Positions 34,761-49,700 of a stretch of DNA of 64,000 bases are shown here, piece after piece. The notes below the pieces were generated by a model. That model searched no databases. It was not told where the DNA came from and saw nothing but the letters and a program-made list of their open reading frames with translations. A program made the position numbers and the translations under genes. Source of the stretch: Doryteuthis pealeii (lineage: Eukaryota; Mollusca; Cephalopoda; Myopsida; Loliginidae); NCBI GenBank assembly GCA_023376005.1, contig CM042152.1, forward strand, positions 82,690,969 through 82,754,968, given 5' to 3'. Position 1 is the stretch's first letter. Every line of letters begins with the position of its first letter.

Positions 34761-37700
34761 CCAAAAGTCCAGAGAAGAAATCTTCCTTATGACACAAGGG
34801 TTTTATTTAAACAAAACCAAGTCGCAGTTTGAGAGCTCAATGTGTGCTCTTAATGTTAGAGTCACAGAGCAAATATATGAGTAAAGAAATAACAAAAGAC
34901 TTAGAGATTTAGCATTATAGTCTATTTCAGGGAGCTTATATATATATATATATGCAATGCAATTGTAAGCTTATCTCAGTGACTAAATGTTCACAAATTG
35001 ACTCTTGTTAGTTGCTTTTGTAAACTGCATCTGCAAAATATTGTTCATTTTGCTCTTAAATATTTCATTTAAAAAAAAAGAAAAGAAAAAAGAAAAAAAA
35101 AAAGATGTTACCAATTAATCTATCTATATAAAAGAAAGATTCGGTATGCCTGTTTGTGCAATGACTGAGCATGGATCCCTTTTAAAAAACAAAAAATTGC
35201 AAAAAAAAAAAAAAAGAAAAAGCATCTGAAGCTTCCAAACTGTGGCTCATATTACTAAAATATTGCAAAACTTTTGACTCAACCTAATTTCAAATTAATA
35301 GACTTTAATTTACTTACATCATATTTGTCATTGCTATTGTCTGTCTGTTTTATTATATCTTCATCTTGAGTTATTTCATAAGAAGCACTGGATATAATAT
35401 TCACTTCGTCCACAGAACGGAAATCCTAAAATAATAAACATAGAAAAAATTTATTAATTGAAAACAGAAATGTTCATTTGCTTTAGGTTTGGTTTGTGGC
35501 ATATCAACCTCAGTGGGTCATTTAATGCCAACAAAGTTTTGAAATAAATTCATTCTTAATGGATACTCAATTTTTTTAATAAACACATTTTTCTATTTAA
35601 CCCATAGATGGGATCCTAACAGGTACTACCACTCCGGGTCAGAGTGGACCAGGGAGCAATGGTGATGAAGAAGTGCTCCACATTCCCCGGACCTCCAAAA
35701 TGGAAACTCACCATGAGATAGAGTTTAACGTCATTCCCAGGACATGAAGGCCCTCAGCCACTGCCTTCTAGCACATATATGATAAAAAGAATTGGGAATT
35801 GCCATGACAGCAATAGGATTGGGGGCAATCATATAGGTGCTAGGGCTTGATGTGACCAGCCGATTGATCAATAATACTTTTATATGCATTATTATTTAAT
35901 TTCATTATGTTAAAACTCAAATACGCCTGGAGGGTACATATTCTTACTAGTATATATGTTGAAATAAATAAAGGAAAGAAATGTTGAATGGATAAACATT
36001 ATTTATTGGAGTGCTGACATGTGTTTTGATCAAGAGATTGTCCTTGTACATATTGTATTCTATTTATTATTTTAAATATAAAATAAAATAAAATAAATAG
36101 AAAAAATATAAAATTTTTTAAGTATACAGAAAGCGGTGGTCATCAGGGAAAGATATTTGATATTTTAGAAAATATTATTAAAAATATCAAATATCTTGCC
36201 GTGATGATGACCGCTTTTCTGTATGCTTAAAGTTTTTATATTTTTTCTATCATTATTTCAAATAATAAATAGAATACAATGTGTATATGGACAATCTTTC
36301 GGTCAAAACACATGTTGGTACTCCAATAAATAATTTTTATCCATTCAAGATTTTCTTTCCTTTATTTATTTTTCAACATATTGTCAGATTCACTTCCATT
36401 TTTCAATAGGGGCCGAGTTAGCTCAGTCGGTAGAGCATTCGGCTAGAAACCACAAGGTTCCTAGTTCGATACCGGTCCCCGCCAACTCAGCGTATGAGTA
36501 GCACAGGGATCTGTGCGATAAAGTAAGGAGCTGATAGTAGGTGTAGCGCTCCACCTCAGATGCTAAAACAATTTCCTTGGTCTAGCGCTATTGAAAAGGG
36601 GATAGGCTCCCTCGCTGACTGGCTGATACCGACTTTAGGCCGCCCCGTCGACTTTACTTTTACTTCATATATATATAACAAAAAGGGAATTAGGAATTAT
36701 AGAATTGATATTTTTTGAAGGAAGAATGACTCACCTCTAAAAGAGTGCTTTCCCAAAGTCGAGCTCGGATGATTATGACAGCACTTTTTTCTGGCATCAA
36801 ATTTGTCAGGTCACATTCAATATTGTAACATCGTGCACCAGCATTGCATGACTGAAATACGAAGCAGACAATAGGAGTATACAGCTTGAAACTTTCAATC
36901 AATTTCTATGAAAAAAAAATCCAAAGTTAAAAACCCTTCCAGGTTTTCTCTGCAAACATATAAATCTACATCATTGGTTCACAGAATCCTCAATCATTTT
37001 AAACTGTCCTCCAATAATATTAACTCCATTATATATACTAGTACAAAATAAAAAACGCACTCCGGGCAATGTAAAAATAGATTTTTGAAACATATTGCCT
37101 TAAGGGTGGGAGTAAAAAAAAATTCAATGTCAGCGAGTTTGTACCCTAAGTAAGTAAAATCATCAAATTCATTAAAGGATTAAAAAATAAAACAATTTGA
37201 AATGTAAACTTTAAATATGTATTAAAATAAAACAAACTATATATAGATATATAATACCAGTCATGTATTTATTAAAACTTGTTTTTAAAAGACAATGAGG
37301 ACTGTCTAATGTTGCATGTTCAAATTTTGAGTGTATTTATTCTATGTTATGACAATTTTGGGTAATGTGACGTAAGCAGTGACGTAATTTTTGTTACAGA
37401 TAAAAACCGGAAGCGAATCTCCATTATTAATAGATGACTGAAATTCCTTATACCTGGGTTTGATTTGGTTTTTATTTTACGGCATATCAACAATGTTTAA
37501 TGCCAAAAAAGTTTTGAAATAAATTCATTCTTAACGGATACTCAATTTTTTTTTATAAACACATTTTTTTATTTAACCTATAGATGGGTCCCTTCCAGGT
37601 CCATAATAATAATAATAATAATATAGAAGTGCAGACTTTCATATAGAGTTCAAGTAACCATTAAGCAAAATAAGCATGTGTTTAGGGAGGGCTCCAAAAG

Positions 37701-40700
37701 AGAAAGGAGGGGAGGGGGCTCCAAAAGAAAAGGGAGGGGGCTCCAAAAGAGAAGGGAGGGGAGGGGGCTCCAAAAGAGAAGGGAGGCGAGGGGGGCTCCA
37801 AAAGAGAAGGGAGGCGAGGGGGCTCCAAAGGAGAAGGGAGGGTGGCTCCAAAAGAGAAGGGAGGGGAGGGGGGCTCTAAAAGAGAAGGGAGGGGGGCTCC
37901 AAAAGAGAAGGGAGGGGAAGGGGGCTCCAAAAGAGGAGAAGTGCTCCAAAAGAGAAGGGAGGGAAGGGTGCTCCAAAGGAGAAGGGGGGAGGGGGAACCA
38001 AAAGAGAAAGGAGGGGGGCCACCAAAAGGGAAAGAGGGGAGGAGGGCTCCAAAGAGAAAGGAGGGGAGGAGGGCTCCAAAAGAAGAGGGGAGGGGGCCAC
38101 AAAGGAGGGGAGGGGGAGAAAGGAGGGGAGGGGGCACCAAAAGAAAGGAGGGGAGGGGCCACCAAAAGAGAAAAGGGGGAGGGGGCCACCAAAAGAGAAA
38201 GGAAGGGGAGGGGGCCACCAAAGAGAAAGGGGGGGGGAAGCACCAAGTTTTTTTCCTATGATGATATTATGACTTTTAGAGACCATAAAAATTATATTAA
38301 AAAAATTATCCAAATTTCTTGGATCTTAAACTAGGAATTCTGCACTTCTATATTATTATTATTACTAGCGGGACCTGTGGATATACCACAGTATGAATTT
38401 AACTATTACGTTTGATGATACATACTTTAACAGCTATTTAAAGTTGTTTGAAGGTTTCACATATTAAATATTAAACTTTTGCTTAAAGATTGACTGAAAA
38501 GTTCATAGGCTGACCAAGATACTCTCATGAAATGTGACCAAATGAGGTTTATTTTTCAACATTCGGTCTCCCTTATGATCCGCACACTTATTAATCTGTT
38601 GATGATGCAGTGTTTGGATGCAGACTATGAGTGTCAAATGAAAAGTTCATAGACTGACCAAGATACTCTCATGAAATGTGACCAAATGAGGTTTATTTTT
38701 CAACATTCGGTCTCCCTTATGATCCGCACACTTATTATTCTGTTGATGATGCAGTGTTTGGATGCAGACTATGAGTGTCAAATGAAAGTTCATAGACTGA
38801 CCAAGATACTCTCATGAAATGTGACCAAATGAGGTTATTTTTCAACATTTGGTCTCCTTATGATCCGCACACTTATTCTGTTGATGATGCAGTGTTTGGA
38901 TGCAGACTATGAGTGTCAAATGAAAAGTTCATAGACTGACCAAGATACTCTCATGAAATGTGACCAAATGAGGTTTATTTTTCAACATTCGGTCTCCCTT
39001 ATGATCCGCACACTTATTATTCTGTTGATGATGCAGTGTTTGGATGCAGACTATGAGTGTCAAATGAAAAGTTCATAGGCTGACCAAGATACTCTCATGA
39101 AATGTGACCAATGAGGTTTATTTTTCAACATTCGGTCTCCTTATGATCCGCACACTTATTATTCTGTTGATGATGCAGTGTTTGGATGCAGACTATGAGT
39201 GTCAAATGAAAGTTCATAGGCTGACCAAGATACTCTCATGAAATGTGACCAAATGAGGTTTATTTTCAACATTTGGTCCCTTATGATCCGCACACTTATT
39301 ATTCTGTTGATGATGCAGTGTTTTGGATGCAGACTATGAGTGTCAAATGAAAAGTTCATAGGCTGACCAAGATACTCTCATGAAATGTGACCAAATGAGG
39401 TTTATTTTTCAACATTTGGTCTCCCTTATGATCCGCACACTTATTAATCTGTTGATGATGCAGTGTTTGGATGCAGACTATGAGTGTCAAATGAAAAGTT
39501 CATAGGCTGACCAAGATACTCTCATGAAATGTGACCAAATGAGGTTTATTTTTCAACATTTGGTCTCCTTATGATCCGCACACTTATTAATCTGTTGATG
39601 ATGCAGTGTTTGGATGCAGACTATGAGTGTCAAATGAAAAGTTCATAGGCTGACCAAGATACTCTCATGAAATGTGACCAAATGAGGTTTATTTTTCAAC
39701 ATTTGGTCTCCCTTATGATCCGCACACTTATTAATCTGTTGATGATGCAGTGTTTGGATGCAGACTATGAGTGTCAAATGAAAAGTTCATAGGCTGACCA
39801 AGATACTCTCATGAAATGTGACCAAATGAGGTTTATTTTTCAACATTCGGTCTCCCTTATGATCCGCACACTTATTAATCTGTTGATGATGCAGTGTTTG
39901 GATGCAGACTATGAGTGTCAAATGAAAAGTTCATAGGCTGACCAAGATACTCTCATGAAATGTGACCAAATGAGGTTTATTTTTCAACATTTGGTCTCCC
40001 TTATGATCCGCACACTTATTAATCTGTTGATGATGCAGTGTTTGGATGCAGACTATGAGTGTCAAATGAAAAGTTCATAGGCTGACCAAGATACTCTCAT
40101 GAAATGTGACCAAATGAGGTTTATTTTTCAACATTTGGTCTCCCTTATGATCCGCACACTTATTAATCTGTTGATGATGCAGTGTTTGGATGCAGACTAT
40201 GAGTGTCAAATGAAAAGTTCATAGGCTGACCAAGATACTCTCATGAAATGTGACCAAATGAGGTTTATTTTTCAACATTCGGTCTCCCTTATGATCCGCA
40301 CACTTATTAATCTGTTGATGATGCAGTGTTTGGATGCAGACTATGAGTGTCAAATGAAAAGTTCATAGGCTGACCAAGATACTCTCATGAAATGTGACCA
40401 AATGAGGTTTATTTTTCAACATTCGGTCTCCCTTATGATCCGCACACTTATTATTCTGTTGATGATGCAGTGTTTGGATGCAGACTATGAGTGTCAAATG
40501 AAAAGTTCATAGACTGACCAAGATACTCTCATGAAATGTGACCAAATGAGGTTTATTTTTCAACATTTGGTCTCCCTTATGATCCGCACACTTATTATTC
40601 TGTTGATGATGCAGTGTTTGGATGCAGACTATGAGTGTCAAATGAAAAGTTCATAGACTGACCAAGATACTCTCATGAAATGTGACCAAATGAGGTTTAT

Positions 40701-43700
40701 TTTTCAACATTCGGTCTCCCTTATGATCCGCACACTTATTATTCTGTTGATGATGCAGTGTTTGGATGCAGACTATGAGTGTCAAATGAAAAGTTCATAG
40801 GCTGACCAAGATACTCTCATGAAATGTGACCAAATGAGGTTTATTTTTCAACATTCGGTCTCCCTTATGATCCGCACACTTATTATTCTGTTGATGATGC
40901 AGTGTTTGGATGCAGACTATGAGTGTCAAATGAAAAGTTCATAGGCTGACCAAGATACTCTCATGAAATGTGACCAAATGAGGTTTATTTTTCAACATTT
41001 GGTCTCCCTTATGATCCGCACACTTATTATTCTGTTGATGATGCAGTGTTTGGATGCAGACTATGAGTGTCAAATGAAAAGTTCATAGGCTGACCAAGAT
41101 ACTCTCATGAAATGTGACCAAATGAGGTTTATTTTTCAACATTTGGTCTCCCTTATGATCCGCACACTTATTAATCTGTTGATGATGCAGTGTTTGGATG
41201 CAGACTATGAGTGTCAAATGAAAAGTTCATAGGCTGACCAAGATACTCTCATGAAATGTGACCAAATGAGGTTTATTTTTCAACATTTGGTCTCCCTTAT
41301 GATCCGCACACTTATTAATCTGTTGATGATGCAGTGTTTGGATGCAGACTATGAGTGTCAAATGAAAAGTTCATAGGCTGACCAAGATACTCTCATGAAA
41401 TGTGACCAAATGAGGTTTATTTTTCAACATTTGGTCTCCCTTATGATCCGCACACTTATTAATCTGTTGATGATGCAGTGTTTGGATGCAGACTATGAGT
41501 GTCAAATGAAAAGTTCATAGGCTGACCAAGATACTCTCATGAAATGTGACCAAATGAGGTTTATTTTTCAACATTCGGTCTCCCTTATGATCCGCACACT
41601 TATTAATCTGTTGATGATGCAGTGTTTGGATGCAGACTATGAGTGTCAAATGAAAAGTTCATAGGCTGACCAAGATACTCTCATGAAATGTGACCAAATG
41701 AGGTTTATTTTTCAACATTTGGTCTCCCTTATGATCCGCACACTTATTAATCTGTTGATGATGCAGTGTTTGGATGCAGACTATGAGTGTCAAATGAAAA
41801 GTTCATAGGCTGACCAAGATACTCTCATGAAATGTGACCAAATGAGGTTTATTTTTCAACATTCGGTCTCCCTTATGATCCGCACACTTATTAATCTGTT
41901 GATGATGCAGTGTTTGGATGCAGACTATGAGTGTCAAATGAAAAGTTCATAGGCTGACCAAGATACTCTCATGAAATGTGACCAAATGAGGTTTATTTTT
42001 CAACATTCGGTCTCCCTTATGATCCGCACACTTATTATTCTGTTGATGATGCAGTGTTTGGATGCAGACTATGAGTGTCAAATGAAAAGTTCATAGACTG
42101 ACCAAGATACTCTCATGAAATGTGACCAAATGAGGTTTATTTTTCAACATTTGGTCTCCCTTATGATCCGCACACTTATTATTCTGTTGATGATGCAGTG
42201 TTTGGATGCAGACTATGAGTGTCAAATGAAAAGTTCATAGACTGACCAAGATACTCTCATGAAATGTGACCAAATGAGGTTTATTTTTCAACATTCGGTC
42301 TCCCTTATGATCCGCACACTTATTATTCTGTTGATGATGCAGTGTTTGGATGCAGACTATGAGTGTCAAATGAAAAGTTCATAGGCTGACCAAGATACTC
42401 TCATGAAATGTGACCAAATGAGGTTTATTTTTCAACATTCGGTCTCCCTTATGATCCGCACACTTATTATTCTGTTGATGATGCAGTGTTTGGATGCAGA
42501 CTATGAGTGTCAAATGAAAAGTTCATAGGCTGACCAAGATACTCTCATGAAATGTGACCAAATGAGGTTTATTTTTCAACATTTGGTCTCCCTTATGATC
42601 CGCACACTTATTATTCTGTTGATGATGCAGTGTTTGGATGCAGACTATGAGTGTCAAATGAAAAGTTCATAGGCTGACCAAGATACTCTCATGAAATGTG
42701 ACCAAATGAGGTTTATTTTTCAACATTTGGTCTCCCTTATGATCCGCACACTTATTAATCTGTTGATGATGCAGTGTTTGGATGCAGACTATGAGTGTCA
42801 AATGAAAAGTTCATAGGCTGACCAAGATACTCTCATGAAATGTGACCAAATGAGGTTTATTTTTCAACATTTGGTCTCCCTTATGATCCGCACACTTATT
42901 AATCTGTTGATGATGCAGTGTTTGGATGCAGACTATGAGTGTCAAATGAAAAGTTCATAGGCTGACCAAGATACTCTCATGAAATGTGACCAAATGAGGT
43001 TTATTTTTCAACATTCGGTCTCCCTTATGATCCGCACACTTATTTATTCTGTTGATGATGCAGTGTTTGGATGCAGACTATGAGTGTCAAATGAAAAGTT
43101 CATAGGCTGACCAAGATACTCTCATGAAATGTGACCAAATGAGGTTATTTTTCAACATTTGGTCTCCCTTATGATCCGCACACTTATTATTCTGTTGATG
43201 ATGCAGTGTTTGGATGCAGACTATGAGTGTCAAATGAAAAGTTCATAGGCTGACCAAGATACTCTCATGAAATGTGACCAAATGAGGTTTATTTTTCAAC
43301 ATTTGGTCTCCCTTATGATCCGCACACTTATTAATCTGTTGATGATGCAGTGTTTGGATGCAGACTATGAGTGTCAAATGAAAAGTTCATAGGCTGACCA
43401 AGATACTCTCATGAAATGTGACCAAATGAGGTTTATTTTTCAACATTTGGTCTCCCTTATGATCCGCACACTTATTAATCTGTTGATGATGCAGTGTTTG
43501 GATGCAGACTATGAGTGTCAAATGAAAAGTTCATAGGCTGACCAAGATACTCTCATGAAATGTGACCAAATGAGGTTTATTTTTCAACATTTGGTCTCCC
43601 TTATGATCCGCACACTTATTATTCTGTTGATGATGCAGTGTTTGGATGCAGACTATGAGTGTCAAATGAAAAGTTCATAGGCTGACCAAGATACTCTCAT

Positions 43701-46700
43701 GAAATGTGACCAAATGAGGTTTATTTTCAACATTTGGTCTCCCTTATGATCCGCACACTTATTAATCTGTTGATGATGCAGTGTTTGGATGCAGACTATG
43801 AGTGTCAAATGAAAAGTTCATAGGCTGACCAAGATACTCTCATGAAATGTGACCAAATGAGGTTTATTTTTCAACATTTGGTCTCCCTTATGATCCGCAC
43901 ACTTATTAATCTGTTGATGATGCAGTGTTTGGATGCAGACTATGAGTGTCAAATGAAAAGTTCATAGGCTGACCAAGATACTCTCATGAAATGTGACCAA
44001 ATGAGGTTTATTTTTCAACATTCGGTCTCCTTATGATCCGCACACTTATTATTCTGTTGATGATGCAGTGTTTGGATGCAGACTATGAGTGTCAAATGAA
44101 AAGTTCATAGGCTGACCAAGATACTCTCATGAAATGTGACCAAATGAGGTTTATTTTTCAACATTTGGTCTCCCTTATGATCCGCACACTTATTATTCTG
44201 TTGATGATGCAGTGTTTGGATGCAGACTATGAGTGTCAAATGAAAAGTTCATAGGCTGACCAAGATACTCTCATGAAATGTGACCAAATGAGGTTTATTT
44301 TTCAACATTTGGTCTCCCTTATGATCCGCACACTTATTAATCTGTTGATGATGCAGTGTTTGGATGCAGACTATGAGTGTCAAATGAAAAGTTCATAGGC
44401 TGACCAAGATACTCTCATGAAATGTGACCAAATGAGGTTTATTTTTCAACATTTGGTCTCCCTTATGATCCGCACACTTATTAATCTGTTGATGATGCAG
44501 TGTTTGGATGCAGACTATGAGTGTCAAATGAAAAGTTCATAGGCTGACCAAGATACTCTCATGAAATGTGACCAAATGAGGTTTATTTTTCAACATTCGG
44601 TCTCCCTTATGATCCGCACACTTATTAATCTGTTGATGATGCAGTGTTTGGATGCAGACTATGAGTGTCAAATGAAAAGTTCATAGGCTGACCAAGATAC
44701 TCTCATGAAATGTGACCAAATGAGGTTTATTTTTCAACATTTGGTCTCCCTTATGATCCGCACACTTATTAATCTGTTGATGATGCAGTGTTTGGATGCA
44801 GACTATGAGTGTCAAATGAAAAGTTCATAGGCTGACCAAGATACTCTCATGAAATGTGACCAAATGAGGTTTATTTTTCAACATTTGGTCTCCCTTATGA
44901 TCCGCACACTTATTAATCTGTTGATGATGCAGTGTTTGGATGCAGACTATGAGTGTCAAATGAAAAGTTCATAGGCTGACCAAGATACTCTCATGAAATG
45001 TGACCAAATGAGGTTTATTTTTCAACATTTGGTCTCCCTTATGATCCGCACACTTATTAATCTGTTGATGATGCAGTGTTTGGATGCAGACTATGAGTGT
45101 CAAATGAAAAGTTCATAGGCTGACCAAGATACTCTCATGAAATGTGACCAAATGAGGTTTTTTTTCAACATTCGGTCTCCCTTATGATCCGCACACTTAT
45201 TAATCTGTTGATGATGCAGTGTTTGGATGCAGACTATGAGTGTCAAATGAAAAGTTCATAGGCTGACCAAGATACTCTCATGAAATGTGACCAAATGAGG
45301 TTTATTTTTCAACATTTGGTCTCCCTTATGATCCGCACACTTATTAATCTGTTGATGATGCAGTGTTTGGATGCAGACTATGAGTGTCAAATGAAAAGTT
45401 CATAGGCTGACCAAGATACTCTCATGAAATGTGACCAAATGAGGTTTATTTTTCAACATTCGGTCTCCCTTATGATCCGCACACTTATTAATCTGTTGAT
45501 GATGCAGTGTTTGGATGCAGACTATGAGTGTCAAATGAAAAGTTCATAGGCTGACCAAGATACTCTCATGAAATGTGACCAAATGAGGTTTATTTTTCAA
45601 CATTCGGTCTCCCTTATGATCCGCACACTTATTATTCTGTTGATGATGCAGTGTTTGGATGCAGACTATGAGTGTCAAATGAAAAGTTCATAGACTGACC
45701 AAGATACTCTCATGAAATGTGACCAAATGAGGTTTATTTTTCAACATTTGGTCTCCCTTATGATCCGCACACTTATTATTCTGTTGATGATGCAGTGTTT
45801 GGATGCAGACTATGAGTGTCAAATGAAAAGTTCATAGACTGACCAAGATACTCTCATGAAATGTGACCAAATGAGGTTTATTTTTCAACATTCGGTCTCC
45901 CTTATGATCCGCACACTTATTATTCTGTTGATGATGCAGTGTTTGGATGCAGACTATGAGTGTCAAATGAAAAGTTCATAGGCTGACCAAGATACTCTCA
46001 TGAAATGTGACCAAATGAGGTTTATTTTTCAACATTCGGTCTCCCTTATGATCCGCACACTTATTATTCTGTTGATGATGCAGTGTTTGGATGCAGACTA
46101 TGAGTGTCAAATGAAAAGTTCATAGGCTGACCAAGATACTCTCATGAAATGTGACCAAATGAGGTTTATTTTTCAACATTTGGTCTCCCTTATGATCCGC
46201 ACACTTATTATTCTGTTGATGATGCAGTGTTTGGATGCAGACTATGAGTGTCAAATGAAAAGTTCATAGGCTGACCAAGATACTCTCATGAAATGTGACC
46301 AAATGAGGTTTATTTTTCAACATTTGGTCTCCCTTATGATCCGCACACTTATTAATCTGTTGATGATGCAGTGTTTGGATGCAGACTATGAGTGTCAAAT
46401 GAAAAGTTCATAGGCTGACCAAGATACTCTCATGAAATGTGACCAAATGAGGTTTATTTTTCAACATTTGGTCTCCCTTATGATCCGCACACTTATTAAT
46501 CTGTTGATGATGCAGTGTTTGGATGCAGACTATGAGTGTCAAATGAAAAGTTCATAGGCTGACCAAGATACTCTCATGAAATGTGACCAAATGAGGTTTA
46601 TTTTTCAACATTTGGTCTCCCTTATGATCCGCACACTTATTAATCTGTTGATGATGCAGTGTTTGGATGCAGACTATGAGTGTCAAATGAAAAGTTCATA

Positions 46701-49700
46701 GGCTGACCAAGATACTCTCATGAAATGTGACCAAATGAGGTTTATTTTTCAACATTCGGTCTCCCTTATGATCCGCACACTTATTAATCTGTTGATGATG
46801 CAGTGTTTGGATGCAGACTATGAGTGTCAAATGAAAAGTTCATAGGCTGACCAAGATACTCTCATGAAATGTGACCAAATGAGGTTTATTTTTCAACATT
46901 TGGTCTCCCTTATGATCCGCACACTTATTAATCTGTTGATGATGCAGTGTTTGGATGCAGACTATGAGTGTCAATGAAAAGTTCATAGGCTGACCAAGAT
47001 ACTCTCATGAAATGTGACCAAATGAGGTTTATTTTTCAACATTTGTCTCCCTTATGTCCGCACACTTATTAATCTGTTGATGATGCAGTGTTTGGATGCA
47101 GGACTATGAGTGTCAAATGAAAAGTTCATAGGCTGACCAAGATACTCTCATGAAATGTGACCAAATGAGGTTTATTTTTCAACATTCGGTCTCCCTTATG
47201 ATCCGCACACTTATTAATCTGTTGATGATGCAGTGTTTGGATGCAGACTATGAGTGTCAAATGAAAAGTTCATAGGCTGACCAAGATACTCTCATGAAAT
47301 GTGACCAAATGAGGTTTATTTTTCAACATTTGGTCTCCCTTATGATCCGCACACTTATTATTCTGTTGATGATGCAGTGTTTGGATGCAGACTATGAGTG
47401 TCAAATGAAAAGTTCATAGACTGACCAAGATACTCTCATGAAATGTGACCAAATGAGGTTTATTTTTCAACATTTGGTCTCCCTTATGATCCGCACACTT
47501 ATTATTCTGTTGATGATGCAGTGTTTGGATGCAGACTATGAGTGTCAAATGAAAAGTTCATAGACTGACCAAGATACTCTCATGAAATGTGACCAAATGA
47601 GGTTTATTTTTCAACATTTGGTCTCCCTTATGATCCGCACACTTATTATTCTGTTGATGATGCAGTGTTTGGATGCAGACTATGAGTGTCAAATGAAAAG
47701 TTCATAGGCTGACCAAGATACTCTCATAGAATGTGATCAAATGAGGATTATTTTTCAACATAGCCCTACTTGCAGTCCACACACTTCTTCCATCAGTGTT
47801 GCAGTGCTTGGATACCATTAGTAACAAAAAAAGAAATTAACAGCAGATATATCATCACCTTAAGTTTTCAGCCACCTTATTTTAAAAAGTGGATGGGATA
47901 CTGGAATAAGTGTGTGATGTCCCAAACGGAGTATTTTAAAGAGTACTAAAGTTCCATTATCCTAGGTAGGCCCTTTTTTTTTCTTTAATATCAAAAGGTT
48001 GGATACTTTCTAGAAAAGCTTTTTACACCAAAGCAAATAAACTTTGAGGGTTTTTTTTTGTAAATTATTTGATACAAATAAGCAACTTACCAACAGCTGA
48101 CTCTTTTTTCGTGCTTTCGGGGCCAGACTTATTTCACTGGCTTTAGGTTCAGCTTCACGTCTTTTGCGTCTCACACTGTATGCTGATGCTTTGCTAGCTG
48201 CGTGCCTCTGCAATTAGAAAAGAATTAAAGATTTTCAAAATTAATAGAAAAAAGAAGGAAAAAAAAGAAAGGAAAAAAAAAGAAAGGAAAAAAAAAGAAA
48301 GGAAAAAAAAAGAAAGGAAAAAAAAAGAAAGGAAAAAAGAATTAAAAAGATAAAAGGAAATAAAAAAAATAAAAAGTTTTTCAAAAAAAGACAACAAATG
48401 AAAAACATCTGCGGATGTAGCTCCGGCCAATGCTGGGGGTCCAGTGGCATCGGCCCTGGATCTTTACAAGTTAATAGCGTCGATCCCAGGGGGCAATACC
48501 TGCCCCTCAATTTAAATGGGCAGGGCTGGGTTTATTGCCCAGCGCCTGAGGCGCCCTCTTGAGGGGGATGCCGACGGGATCGACGCAATTTTTTCCACCT
48601 ACCACCCATGAGTCTCGGCTTGTGGGTGGTCTCACGTAAATAGGGCCTTTGTGCCTGACCTTGTACTAGTGGGGTACGAGGAAAATACCATGTAGCTCAG
48701 ATGCTATAGCATAGAATTTCAAGATTTGGAATTTGTTTACAATATGTTAACCATTACGCTATGGAGAATACCCTTTTTATTCAAGAGTTGCAGAATTTAA
48801 AACATTCTGAGAAAAAAAGATAAAAGAAATGTAGCGTATCTGTTCTTCTATTGGGTCTTGTTTTATCTTTTCATCTGGGGGTTGTCTCCCTTGAGTTTCC
48901 ATCGTTTGATCTTTAATCAAGAAACAACACGGAGATTCTTGAATGCATACACTTTTATTTCACTGAATACCTTTTCACTCAATACATTCTTAACCTGCAC
49001 GCACGTGTGTGTAAGGAGGAAGAGTAGAGATAGAAAAAAACATGTCTTGCCCAAAGTGGCTGCTAGACTCAACTATTAAATTCTAACTCTGCTTTTGTAG
49101 TGTCACCAGTTCAAGTGACTCTCTAAGCCAATGAGAGCCCCGTTCCAGACAAACTATTTGAATCACAGTGATTTTCTACTTTTTTACCATTATTTTGAAA
49201 CTACTCTACACTAATTGCTAAAAATGATAGGCTATGCCAATCAACTATATAACAGAAAGTAAAAAAATTAATGACAAATGTATTATCAAAGACATTTTTA
49301 AACAAGTTGAAAAAAATTAAGCAAAACAATGGAATCAACTGAATGTTAGTTTTATGTATTTTCTTGCAACATTTAACGAGATGCGATGTTGAATGTGCAT
49401 GTGAAAAAAAATTAAAACACATGCTCTTGCTAAGTCACATTGCAAGCAACAATTGTTGTTTGTTCTTCAAAGTTAAGCTATATTGAACCTGGTCAGTATT
49501 TAGATGGGTAACAACTTAAAAACATCACGTACTGTAAACAACTTGTGCCAAATTAAATGTGATCATCAAAGTTAAGCAATATTGAACCTGGTCAGTATTT
49601 AGATGGGTAACAACTTAAAAACATCACGTACTGTAAACAACTTGTGCCAAATTAAATGTGATCATCAAAGTTAAGCTATATTGAACCTGGTCAGTATTTA

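Noticed and set aside
36411..36490. Functional tRNA gene
   Set aside because: Head has boxes A and B but is joined to a SINE body shared with 59510-59765, and the anticodon arm pairs poorly.
37650..38334. Six overlapping long ORFs (Gly/Lys- or Pro/Phe-rich)
   Set aside because: They translate the G-rich minisatellite in every frame; no start context, no homology.
39159..39359. 66-codon minus-strand ORF in the satellite
   Set aside because: It exists only because of small deletions in two monomers; regular monomers close the frame.
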